A stretch of 64,000 bases of DNA from Takakia lepidozioides. Lineage: Eukaryota > Streptophyta > Takakiopsida > Takakiales > Takakiaceae. The stretch is from assembly GCA_030704615.1 (NCBI GenBank), contig CM060733.1, forward strand, positions 42,472,001 to 42,536,000, written 5' to 3'. Shown piece by piece: positions 55,470-64,000 of this stretch. The notes beneath the pieces are model-generated. The model did not search any database, was not told the DNA's origin, and saw nothing but the letters and a program-made list of their open reading frames with translations. The first letter of the stretch is position 1. Each line of letters begins with the position of its first letter. The translations under genes were made by a program, and so were the position numbers.

Positions 55470-56215
55470 TTTGGAAAAATGGTGCCAAATTTCCAGTTCA
55501 GGGCTCCGAAAATGGCTAAGTCCCTAGGGTGGCTGGCACCGAAAACCGAAATTCGGCGCCATTTTTCCAGTTCTAGGCCCTGGCAGTTTTGGGACTTAGC
55601 CATTTTCGGGCCGGACCTGGGAAAATGGCGCCGAATTTCCAGTTCAGGGCTCCGAAAATGGCTAAGTCCCTAGGGTGGCTGGCACCGAAAACTGAAATTC
55701 GGCGCCATTTTTCCAGTTCTAGGCCCTGGCAGTTTTGGGACTTAGCCATTTTCGGGCCAAACCTGGAAAAATGGCGCCGAATTTCCAGTTCAGGGCTCCG
55801 AAAATGGCTAAGTCCCTAGGGTGGCTGGCACCGAAAACCGAAATTCGGCGCCATTTTTCCTGTTCTAGCCATGGCAGTTTTGGGACTTAGCCATTTTCGG
55901 GCCAAACCTGGAAAAATGGCGCCGAATTTCCAGTTCATGGCTCCCAAGATGGCTAAGTCCCTAGGATGGCAGGCACAGAAAACCGAAATTCGGCGCCATT
56001 TTTCCAGTTCTAGGCCCAGGAAGTTCTGGGACTTAGCCATTTTCGGGCCGGACCTGGGAAAATGGCGCCGAATTTCCATGTCAGAGCTCCCAAAATGGCT
56101 AAGTCCCTAGGGTGGCTGGCATCGAAAACCGAAATTCGGCGCCATTTTTCCATTTCTAGGCCCAGTCAGTTCCGCCCCAACCTGGGAAAATGGTGCCGAA
56201 TTTCCAGTTCAGGGA
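55470..56215. repeat. Palindromic satellite S3 (about 146-bp period) within an intron
   Basis: Five units starting near 55473, 55619, 55767, 55910 and 56058. Each unit has two inverted arms, AAAATGGCTAAGTCCC and GGGACTTAGCCATTTT, and two GGCGCC cores (AAATTCGGCGCCATTTTT and AAAATGGCGCCGAATTT). It lies in the 850-bp intron between exons ending 55391 and starting 56242 of the ParB-methyltransferase gene. Confidence 0.85.
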
Positions 56216-56241
56216 CCTCATTGTGTTTTTCATGAATGCAG

Positions 56242-57718
56242 GTACTGCAAGTTCTCCCTTTTGGAGAAAGGTCATCTGTCTTTCGAGCCACCATTCTTCC
56301 TGGCATGGAGGAACCCTGGGGCTGACTCCATGTACACTGACGATATTGTGAAGGAGTGGCATCTGGAACATTTGCGTGATTGCCCTTGGTATGTGACCTT
56401 CCCCCTAGCTTGCTCGACCTATCCGAGTTTCAATTGAAGCTGGATGCTGAGGCCCGACGAAACCGGGCTCCGCTGCCTCCGTTGGGTCCAAAAGAGGCAA
56501 AAGCGCTTGCGAACTCCAGGAAAGCGGCAGAGCTTGCTCAGGCAGGAATTCAGGAGAAATTGAATGAGAAGAATAAAGGCCAAAGGAAAAGGACAAGGAA
56601 ACAGGTGAGTACAGTAACACCCAAAAAACAGAAAACCATCGGGGCATCGGAGGAGGCGCAGGAGGGGACCCAAGGGAGTGACTCGGACGACGACTTTGTT
56701 GAAGGTCCTGCGACTGCTGCTGCTGCTACCAAGTCACCGGTCGTCCGGGTTCCCAAGTCAGTTTGGAGTGGGACTGGCTCTGCCAAGAAGTTGGCATTTG
56801 AGGGCGAGCCTACACGGCGATATTCGGCGGTGACGTTTACACACAGGCCAAAGATAGAACCTCCAACCATCATCCAATGCGTCAATGAGAGCTTCCTTGA
56901 CGCTCTCGCTGCCAAGGCGAAGAAGGTGGCACACATCAATTCTTTGGCGGAGCAGAAGGGGAAAGCCAAGAGAGGGCTGCCGGTCCAGAGCCTAAAGACA
57001 CCCCTGGTTTTGAAGCCATGATGGAATTCTTCACGGCTGTGAGCACAGATTGCAAGAGCACTCGGGGGGGGGGGGGGGGTGGTTGAGGTGGAGAGAGCTT
57101 GCGATATGTTTCTCCTCGACATTCCAGATGAGGAGCTGCTGGAGGGCCTGGATGGTGTGCCCACCTGGAACAGGTTTACTGAGGACTACTGGAAAGCCGG
57201 GTTTGGGCTGGCGGGGATGTTGCTGGATGACGGTGGATGTGTGGTTGTCCTTGCCACAAGAGGGAAGACCACAGAGAATGCGGTGGCAAGATGGACACCG
57301 AAAAGTGTCACCCCGGTCCTCCTCAGAAAATGGTTCTGCATCAATACATAGGGGTTGCGAACAGAGGGCCAAAGTGTAAGTTATCAATCTATTGCATTCA
57401 CCTCATATTGTGGTGTATCTAAACTAGATCCCGGAGTTGATCCCTCTTTTGTTGGATGTGCAGACATTGGTGTTTGAGGCATATTGCTTTGTGAAGAGAG
57501 GGTCTACGTTCAAATTCCGCAACGACGGTCGTCTTGTTGATGCCGCTGTGGACCCTGTTATCTATGATGTCCTCTACAACTATGTGCCCCACTCCAGTAT
57601 GCCGAAGGACACAAAGACAGGCAAACCGTGGCGGTACAACCGGACCCGGAGCCCTGCTTTCATCCAAACCCTCATGGAGACGTGCTCGGATGTCCAAGGG
57701 CGGATTCTGCGGCATGGG
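56242..57718 (+). pseudogene. Permuted methyltransferase exons of the ParB-methyltransferase gene
   Basis: 56242-56388 (YCKFSLLEKGHLSFEPPFFL, donor CCTTG/GTATGT); 56390-57021 with a Lys/Arg-rich, probably nuclear, region (KKQKTIGASEEAQ) and HRPKIEPPTIIQCVNESFLD; 57080-57340 (VERACDMFLLDIPDEELLEG, LAGMLLDDGGCVVVLATRG), which reads as motif IV and the next strand of a beta-class methyltransferase; 57463-57718 (LVFEAYCFVKRGSTFKFRND, VLYNYVPHSSMPKDTKTGKP, RSPAFIQTLMETCSDVQGRI). A G16 tract at 57064-57079 breaks the frame between the basic region and motif IV. Confidence 0.5.
57064..57079. repeat. G16 tract in methyltransferase exon
   Basis: Sixteen G in a coding exon. Frames before (AMMEFFTAVSTDCKS) and after (VEVERACDMFLL) differ, so a length change of the tract would explain the shift. 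Confidence 0.8.
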
Positions 57719-57817
57719 TAAGCCTTCACGTGCTCAGTTTGTCCCCTGCCCCGATTGCAATTGCATGCCGCAAGCTATTAACCGCCCGCTTTGTTCCTCA
57801 AGTGCTTCAATGTGGGC

Positions 57818-58600
57818 AGGGACGTTGTCCGACAGGCATGTGTTCGCCTTCGAGCCAGATACTGCCCTCCACAACTCGGAACTTGCAGCGGCTGAACGTC
57901 TGCCAAAAGAGGAAGATACATCCTCGGAGGATGAGGAAAAATCCAAGAAGGAACAGGGGGAGGAACAAGTTGGGATCGAGGCCGAGGAGCCCCCGGTTTA
58001 CGAGTGAGTGGTCGCATTGTAAGTTGCCTCCAGATTTCGTGAGGCACCTCCCTTCGCTCTCTTATTTCATTGAAAACCCTTTCTGCTTCTGCTAGTATTG
58101 ACATTCTTGAAGTGGATTTGTTCTTACTGTAGGATGCCAAGTACTGCAAGAAGGACGTCTACACCGGAGTTCATGGGCAGGAGGAACGTGCCTTTTTTTG
58201 CAAGGGGGGATTTCATGCCTAGTCCAGAAAGGGACTATATCCTTCCTACTTATGCTGCCCGGCTTGCTTCGGTGTCCATTAGGAGGTGTTCCAAACCTAG
58301 TCGTGTACAGCAGATTTTAGACGAGGCAAGCCTCAAGAAAATGAAGATGAGGAGGAGGCAGCAGCTATTGGAGCCCGTCGGGCTCGTAGATTTGTCTTGG
58401 ATGCTGCTGAGGAAAGTGGGGGAGAAGAGGCAGAAGATTCCCAGGAGGTGAGGTGGACAGTCTCCCAAGGAGATGACGGAATTTTTGAGAGGCATAGTGC
58501 AACCGATGCATCACAGAGCTCGGAGGATGGGGGGGATGGGGGGGATGAGGGGGATGAGGAAGAAGGAGGGCCAAGTTCCTCGGAAGGTGTAGGAGAGTAG
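57818..58600 (+). pseudogene. C-terminal exons of the ParB-methyltransferase gene
   Basis: GTLSDRHVFAFEPDTALHNS gives the SAM-pocket acidic residue, then an acidic linker to PPVYE. The last exon (from about 58134, after TTACTGTAG) reads PEFMGRRNVPFFARGDFMPS and SIRRCSKPSRVQQILDEASL, then is frame-shifted in a purine-rich stretch near 58350. The inverted copy at 16387-16827 keeps this exon open to its stop. Confidence 0.55.
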
Positions 58601-58839
58601 TTCCCATTCCTGCTATGACGGTTATGACACATTTGTATAGACTTGGCTTGCCACCAAATTTGCAATAAAATGTTGCATTTCATTGCTATGACGAGTCCAC
58701 ATGACCCTATTTCCGTGCCTCCTAACCCTATTTCCGTGGACACAATTCGGCCCGCTCATGTTTTTTTTTTTTTCCGCTCATGCTCATGCCGCTCATGAAA
58801 TAGCAGCCCCCCACTAGTGGTACTGCTGCTCCGCACATG

Positions 58840-59938
58840 AATCCCATGCCTCCCATATCTCCTCCCTCAAGAGCAGGAGGTGGACCATCCCGCCTGGGAG
58901 CCGGTACCACCTGAGCTGTAGCCATGGCAGCGAGCCTCTGCTCTAGCTGCTGAAGCCGGTTGGCCATGCCTTGGTCAACACCTTGACCTCCGTGTCCTTG
59001 GCCATGTTGAGCTTGCCCTTGGCCTGCACCTCGTGCCTGGCCACCTCGTCCTCTCTGGGCTGGTCCACCTTGCCTCCGACCACCATTGTTCAATTTTGGA
59101 ACTGGCATGGGCGCAACTCAGGATGCAAGTCATAACATTGGGCATCTCCATGTCCATACTTGCCACAATGCCCACACTGCAACTGTGCAGGTTGTGCTTG
59201 TGCCGGCCTTTTGCCACTCTCTGGGCAATCTCTCTTGACATGGGGTCCTCCACATGTCCAACATATCACCCCTGGTTGTTGTTGGCCTGCAAAAGATGCC
59301 ACGGGCCTCTGCACCTGAGGTCCCCTGTAAGCTCCATGGAACTTGGGTTGGGAAACCTTGCCCCCCTGACCACGCTGTTGGGCAGTCCCTTGTGCCTGTG
59401 GGCTGGCAGCTGCGCCTCGTGCAGGCATGTCCTTGCCAAATCCAATGGTAACAACTCACCCCTCCACCATGTTGAGCTCAATCCGCTCAGCCAGCAGAAA
59501 CACATCTGCTAATGTGGGTTGGGCTGCTTGTAACAGGGTTGCATCTCGCACCCTTCTCCTGAGCTCCTTGTCCAGAATTCCATACTAGAACTGGATTGCC
59601 TGAGCTTCAGTAACCCCTTGGGTCACACTTATCAAGCGCCTCATACGAGTGTACGTCTCTCGCAGGCTCTCACTGGGTTTGCGCTGGAAGTCTTGCAAAC
59701 TTCGCAGCTTCTCTGTCCGTACACCTTGGTAGTTCTTCGGCAACTCCTGGAAGAACTCCACCACCGGGCTGAATATAGGCACATGTGTTGTAGTCGTGGG
59801 AGGATAAGTAGTGGGACCTTCTGCAGAAGTAACGACACTACTTGTTCCACTACTAGTGCTAGCCGTGGGAGGTATTGGTGCTGATGCCGCTACTGGTTGT
59901 GTTGTGCCTCGAGTAATGGAGACGTAGTCAGGTGACAA
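58840..59938 (-). pseudogene. Ty3/Gypsy-type gag with two CCHC zinc knuckles
   Basis: Minus strand: a Ser/Thr-rich N-terminus; a gag core (VVEFFQELPKNYQGVRTEKL, RKPSESLRETYTRMRRLISV); a stop near 59585; a short helical piece (LADVFLLAERIELNMVEG); then two zinc knuckles, CWTCGGPHVKRDCP and CGHCGKYGHGDAQC, and a Gly/Gln-rich tail. Gag forms the retroelement particle and binds its RNA. Stops at 59585 and about 59455 make it a relic. It points away from the methyltransferase pseudogene next to it. Confidence 0.75.
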
Positions 59939-60224
59939 ATGGCGGCAGAGGGGTCATATGGAATGCATTACCCCCACCCTCTATCCCCCTCTACACCTGC
60001 TCTAACCCCACTTTCACATCAGCAATTTTTGGAATGTGCAGGAAGGCTGTTGGAATATATTTACTTTGATTTGATCCCCTCCTTAACCCCGGGTGCGAAT
60101 GGACGTTTAACTGCTCAAATTAATAAGAGCAATGAAAAAATAACCTTGCTGAAGCCGTGAAGGCAAGTACGTAACCAAAAACTAGAGGCACACCACTTCA
60201 AAGATGAGAAGTGGGCCAAAGGGG

Positions 60225-61445
60225 AGAGAGAGAAGACGGAGAAAGGCGGATACCCAATGGGATTTTCTCTGGACTTTTGGGAGGAAATGACGTCCTATAG
60301 GCCGGAGTGGCAGTCAGGGGATGGCCAACGTGCATTGCCCCCAGTGCGGTTTATTAGTGTAGTGGTGGATCATAGAAATATGATGCCCACATTGGCTGCA
60401 TTCTCAGGTGTGGTGGCTTAGGGTGGTGAGCTCTTGGAAGGAAATAGCCATGCAGATGATAGGCCACCACCTGATGAGGACAAGCAATTGGCATACAAGG
60501 CTGAGTTGCTTCCTCATGTTCCTGTGCATAGCTCACTGTGGGGTACAGTTGGGGATTTGCAGCGAGTGGCAAGCCAGTGTGTGCAGCAAGCATGACAGGA
60601 GGCCTTTCCATTGGTAGGTGAGGAGAATTCAGTGACATCACCTGGACCTCCTCAATTAGCTCCATTGGACACAATGCCTATTATCTGGCAACAACCTGAC
60701 TCAGGCATTTGTTTGCTAGACCTGTTTGGAGGCATGAGCACTGGGCTTGCAGGAGTGTTGTAAGCAGGGATTAAAGTACATAAGTACTTGTATGTGGAGA
60801 AGGTGAGATTGCTCGGCGTATTTCTATGCGCCACATTGTCTCGCTCACACACGGGTATCCTGAGTTGTTGCCTCTCTTAGCAATTCAAGGGTATCAAAAG
60901 GCCTTGCTAGCAGACATTACCTTGCTGGGGGCGGATAATTTGGACCGGCATGGTCCTATTGACTTGGTGATAGTCGGATGGCCTTGCCAATGACAGTCTC
61001 CCGCAGGTCATGGGAATGATTTGCATGATGCACGATCTCATCTGTTTTGGGAGATATTGCGAGTGTTGTGTGACTTGCAGGTGAGGCAAGTGCAACCTCC
61101 AGCTTACATCCTGGAGAATGTTCCTCTCATGGGAGATTCTCGGGCCAGGGTTATGGCCAGTGTGCATCAGATCCGGTCATGGATTGGACCAGCTGTATTG
61201 TTGGATGTAGCTGCAGTGGGTTCCTGGACACATAGGCCTAGGTTGTGGTGGACCAATCTTGCACCACCAGAGTTGCTCAAGAGAGCCTATCATTCCATTC
61301 AACGGCCACCAACCTCACGGTTGAGGGCATTTTGGACCAGGGGAGGCAACCACAGAGAGTGCAATATGATGATCGTCCACCTTCAGCGGTGGTCAATCGA
61401 GTGGGGCAACCACGTGATCCACCCACACTCCCAATCCCAAACAAA
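60225..61445 (+). pseudogene. Retroelement-type C5 cytosine DNA methyltransferase (DNMT-like)
   Basis: Plus strand with motif I GICLLDLFGGMSTGLAGVL (60703-60760), the catalytic Pro-Cys motif VIVGWPCQ with Cys codon at 60985-60987, SPAGHGNDLHDARSHLFWEI, motif VI ILENVPLMGD, motif VIII-like SWTHRPRLWWTNL, and a C-terminal VEGILDQGRQPQRVQYDDRP in a shifted frame. Upstream in the same frame as motif I is about 150 codons (LDFWEEMTSYRPEWQ, PPVRFISVVVDHRNM) of unassigned sequence. Stops at 60419, 60593, 60761 and 60991 can mostly be explained by single C-to-T changes; frames shift near 60790 and 61310. C5 methyltransferases inside Gypsy-type retrotransposons are known in charophyte algae and dinoflagellates. 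No pol domains are seen beside this copy. Confidence 0.75.
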
Positions 61446-61600
61446 ATGAGGAATGATGCATTCTGGGAACAATGGATACAGAATAGAATAAAAAGATGGC
61501 ACTTTGGGGTTTTTATTGATCCACATGAATTGCATTTGAAGCACATCTATTGTGCTGATTGTGCAAACAAATCTTTAGCCCTGTGCCTTCTGAATACAAG

Positions 61601-62314
61601 TCACGTTGTCAATGGGACTTCGACTGCTCTGAGAACTAGCTCATGAGTCATCGGGCTCCTCCAGGTAAACTGGATTGCAGCCGTTGTACCGCCCCTGTTG
61701 ATGTTCACCACAATGTTGTGCCCTTCAATCATACCACCATCAAATATGGAAAGCTTCACGTTTTCGTCGTCCACACCAATGCAAATGTCCCCATACAATG
61801 GAGAAGAGGAGCGCACTCCTTCAAGAGTATACGTCTCTCCGATGGAGTCCACCCACGTCCACTGGCAGCAGTTCCACCGCAACAACATAGCAGTGCGCAT
61901 TCTTCTGCATGGGTGCTCGTCGTAGGTGGGAAAATTGGAATCAAGGATGCGCAGGAGCCACGGACTCCTCAGACCAAGAGAGTCACCCCGCTCGAAGGCA
62001 TAGTGGCCTGGGATATACTCAAAAGCGGACAATGTTTCCACATTCGAACCAATATCTTCTGTGTAAACTGTGTACCAAATAACGATGTCTCCCGATGTGG
62101 CCGAATACATTGCATAATCGAAGCCTCCATAAGGGCAGTCGTCCCGGTTCCGGAAGCACGACATCCTTGCAAATGAGGACCTGAGGACGTCTTTGATGCC
62201 GATGACAACGACCTTGCGGACAGCAACGAAGCCCTTAGATTTTTGAAATGATGAGAAACGGAAGAGCAGTGTGGGCTCCAATAATGGAGCATCTGGGTCC
62301 CATGTACCCACCAA
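61601..62314 (-). CDS. Conserved protein of unknown function, paralogue 1
   Basis: 237 codons, intact from MVGTWDPDAPLLEPTLLFRF to stop. Features include RNRDDCPYGGFDYAMYS, LLRILDSNFPTYDEHPCRRM, MLLRWNCCQWTWVD, SIFDGGMIEGHNIVV and ELVLRAVEVPLTT. It shares these blocks with the plus-strand gene at 62728-63299, its nearest neighbour. Beta-rich and Trp/Cys-rich, no signal peptide, no catalytic motif that I recognise. It may be a lineage-specific domestic gene or part of an element. The start used is the first Met; upstream sequence is not conserved with the paralogue. Confidence 0.55.
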   Translation of the reverse strand: MVGTWDPDAPLLEPTLLFRFSSFQKSKGFVAVRKVVVIGIKDVLRSSFARMSCFRNRDDCPYGGFDYAMYSATSGDIVIWYTVYTEDIGSNVETLSAFEYIPGHYAFERGDSLGLRSPWLLRILDSNFPTYDEHPCRRMRTAMLLRWNCCQWTWVDSIGETYTLEGVRSSSPLYGDICIGVDDENVKLSIFDGGMIEGHNIVVNINRGGTTAAIQFTWRSPMTHELVLRAVEVPLTT

Positions 62315-62727
62315 TCATCGTGTAACGTGTTCATCACCCCAGCGGTGGATGAACCGATACCTCTTTCTCATCCACGGGGTATAGTTTGAAATCTGCTACT
62401 GAAGTCCATCCCCCAGATGGAAATTCGGCGCCGCATTTACATCGAAGGGGGGATGGACTTTGTCGTCTCGAGTGGCTATAGGCCCACCTAGCACTTACTG
62501 CCCATAGTTTGCATGGCAAGGAAGGAAACTGAAACGGCTACATTCATGGAGCAGCCAATCTTCATCCGTGCAGGCTCCTGTAGGGGGGAAATTTAAATGT
62601 GCCCTGGAGTGTTTGTGAGGAATTGCAGCATTTGCTTGAACTTCTTGCAGCCAACGTGTTGCTGCCCCCTCCATCCGGGAGCTGCTGTCATTGAGCGTAC
62701 TCCGCTACTCTTTTTCAACAATGCCGT
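62315..62727. other. Spacer between divergent paralogues
   Basis: About 410 bp, the shared 5' region of the two divergent genes. At 62409-62438 it carries one GGAAATTCGGCGCCGCATTT palindrome of the satellite type. No TATA box that I would defend. Confidence 0.4.
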
Positions 62728-63299
62728 GCTGTCGAAATCCTGCTGACTGCCCTTATCATGGCCACGATTATGCTATGTTCAAACCATAATTAAGAGACAT
62801 CATTGTCTGGCTCTTTGTTTTCACAGACGCTTCTGGAATCAAGCGGGAGTCTTTGCACGCAATGGAGTATTTGGAGGGCTATTACCGCTTTGAGCGAGGT
62901 GAGGGCGAGGGTCAATGCGGTCTGTGGGTCCTGAAAATTGTTGACCTTGATATACCAAGGTGGAATGGGATGCCGGATAGATCACGCACGGCCTCATTTT
63001 GGCGCTGGAACTGCTGCCAGTGGACCAGGGAGGACGGCACCGGGGAAAACTATATTCGTGGAGTTCACTCCGCTCTTCCAGTGTATGGAGACATTCGGCT
63101 GAGTTGCGAAGACAAATCGCACGGGCACATGAGGCCCACAGTGACCTTGTCAATGTATGATGGTGGTATGATTGATGGGCATGACATTGTCGTCAGCTCC
63201 ACCAAGGGCACCAGATCGACCACATTGCAGTTTACCTCGAGGTGCCGCATCAGTAATGAGCTTGTTTTGAGGGCTATCGAAGTTCCGTCGACTTGGTGA
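62728..63299 (+). pseudogene. Conserved protein of unknown function, paralogue 2
   Basis: From ATG at about 62728 (MPCCRNPADCPYHGHDYAMF) a TAA near 62788 interrupts the frame, and homology resumes as IVWLFVFTDASGIKRESLHA and runs to SNELVLRAIEVPSTW at 63299. Blocks FWRWNCCQWTREDGTGENYI, LSMYDGGMIDGHDIVVS and TTLQFTS match paralogue 1. With one early stop it is either a recent pseudogene or starts at the internal Met at 62853. A run of short C-rich sequence precedes it. Confidence 0.5.
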
Positions 63300-63559
63300 C
63301 GCCCATGTAGAAGTAGGAAGGGCTTAGATTTGTCTGGAGTTGCTAAATGTGAGACACCATGTTCGATCAATAAAACAACCCATCGTACCTCACTTCTGTG
63401 TGCTTGTGTTTCATTGTGTTCAAGAACTGCCGTAATTGGCCCTTTGTTTACAATTTGTGGTCTCATTTCTACAATGTGTCTGTCCATATGAATATACCAG
63501 AGTCAGCGATATCAGAGTCCTGAGGTGAAGGAAATCCATGTATGAGTAAAAGGAAACAT

Positions 63560-64000
63560 GTACATGCCGAAGCTCGGAAATTCGGCACCGCATTTCATTT
63601 TTCTCCATGCAGCGATTTCTGGCAGCTCCCTTTCCTCCGTTGTGGTCGTAACAGAAATGTTGTACCGCATTTCATTTCTTGACATGGCATTACCATACTT
63701 CGAATTGGAAATGCGGCACCGCATTTCCATATTGGACCTTGAATTGTCCAAGCATGTCCAATCGCTAATGCTTGCCCATGTCCATACTTGAAATGCGGCA
63801 CCGCATTTCCATGTCCGTCATCGAAATTTCGTACCGGACAATGGAATGCGGCACCGCATTTCCGGAGAGCACAATGGAATGCGGTGCCGCATTTCCGTCG
63901 AAGGGTCTGGAATTGGACAAACAACGATGTCCGTTCTGAAAATGCAGCACCGCATTTTCATGTCCGTCATCAAAATTTTGTATTGGACAATGGAATGCGG
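63560..64000. repeat. Palindromic satellite S4 (AAATGCGGCACCGCATTT)
   Basis: Irregularly spaced palindromic elements at about 63579, 63707, 63790, 63843, 63872 and 63940, all variants of GGAATGCGGCACCGCATTTCC. The array runs off the end of the window, where a unit is cut. Confidence 0.8.

Larger units (their letters stand above)
52128..58600 (+). pseudogene. ParB-domain and beta-class DNA methyltransferase fusion gene (multi-exon, decayed)
   Basis: Collinear plus-strand exons with GT-AG borders: about 52128-53519 (charged N-terminus and ParB-like domain), 53639 to 54496 (split by a solo LTR), 54601-54870, 54956-55081, 55148-55391, 56242-56388, about 56390-57063, 57080-57375, 57463-57718, 57818-58005 and 58134-58600. 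The ParB-like part ends with VWDGNHRLLAW. The methyltransferase order is permuted: CDMFLLDIPD (motif IV-like) first, then TRSPAFIQTLMETCSDVQ (motif X-like), LDL-type motif I (disrupted here, TCSTG in the 17-kb copy) and RHVFAFEPD. ParB-methylase fusions are familiar from phages and prokaryotic mobile elements. Frameshifts near 52520, 54435, 55176, 56388, 57064 (G16 tract) and 57325, plus the LTR, make this copy a pseudogene. The family role is probably DNA adenine or N4-cytosine methylation. Confidence 0.6.

Noticed and set aside
58840-61445. Gag and cytosine methyltransferase as one retrotransposon
   Set aside because: They are on opposite strands and start back to back near 59940, so they cannot be one transcript as arranged here.
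1-64000. Chromosome end or rRNA operon
   Set aside because: Telomere tracts have at most about four units and are interrupted, and no rRNA-like sequence was seen.

Overview
The window looks like nuclear DNA of a land plant or close streptophyte relative, most likely a seed-free lineage such as a lycophyte, moss or fern. Three things support this: repeated TTTAGGG/CCCTAAA blocks (plant-type telomere repeat), a PLS-type pentatricopeptide-repeat fragment, and GT-AG introns. Oomycetes and some algae also use TTTAGGG, so the placement is an inference. Intact genes are few. Most of the sequence is layered mobile elements, many carrying C-to-T type stop codons (CGA to TGA, CAG to TAG, TGG to TGA), as expected for methylated, decaying DNA.

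Layout. 1-1.8 kb: decayed Ty3/Gypsy integrase on the minus strand. 3.3-7.4 kb and 21.5-25.7 kb: a nearly identical 4.1-kb duplication, each copy with a Crinkler-like (CR) P-loop NTPase plus PD-(D/E)XK-like nuclease gene. 40.4-41.75 kb: a related nuclease-kinase gene. Each of the three has a different short putative first exon upstream (7.5, 27.5 and 46.4 kb), which suggests swapped N-terminal header modules. 9.3-11 kb: LINE remnant. 12-17.4 kb: DNA-transposon-like pieces and a partial copy of the ParB-methyltransferase gene. 18.2-21.2 kb and 28.1-33.2 kb: endonuclease-lacking Penelope-like retroelements (PLEs) with hammerhead ribozymes and telomere-repeat ends. 34.4-36.8 kb: Gypsy gag and LTR. 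37-39 kb and 47.7-49.1 kb: two copies of a zinc-binding transposase-like gene. 49.3-51.3 kb, 55.5-56.2 kb and 63.6-64 kb: palindromic satellites. 52.1-58.6 kb: a multi-exon ParB-domain plus beta-class DNA methyltransferase pseudogene split by a solo LTR. 58.8-59.9 kb: gag. 60.2-61.4 kb: a retroelement-type C5 cytosine methyltransferase pseudogene. 61.6-63.3 kb: two divergent paralogues of unknown function.

The strongest novelty candidates are: (1) PLEs whose short terminal units begin at a hammerhead cleavage position and end in CCCTAAA repeats, as expected for insertion at chromosome ends; (2) the eukaryotic ParB-methyltransferase fusion, with a palindromic satellite inside one of its introns; (3) CR effector-like genes built from a duplicated core with exchangeable first exons. 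All calls come from reading the sequence by eye; no database search was run.
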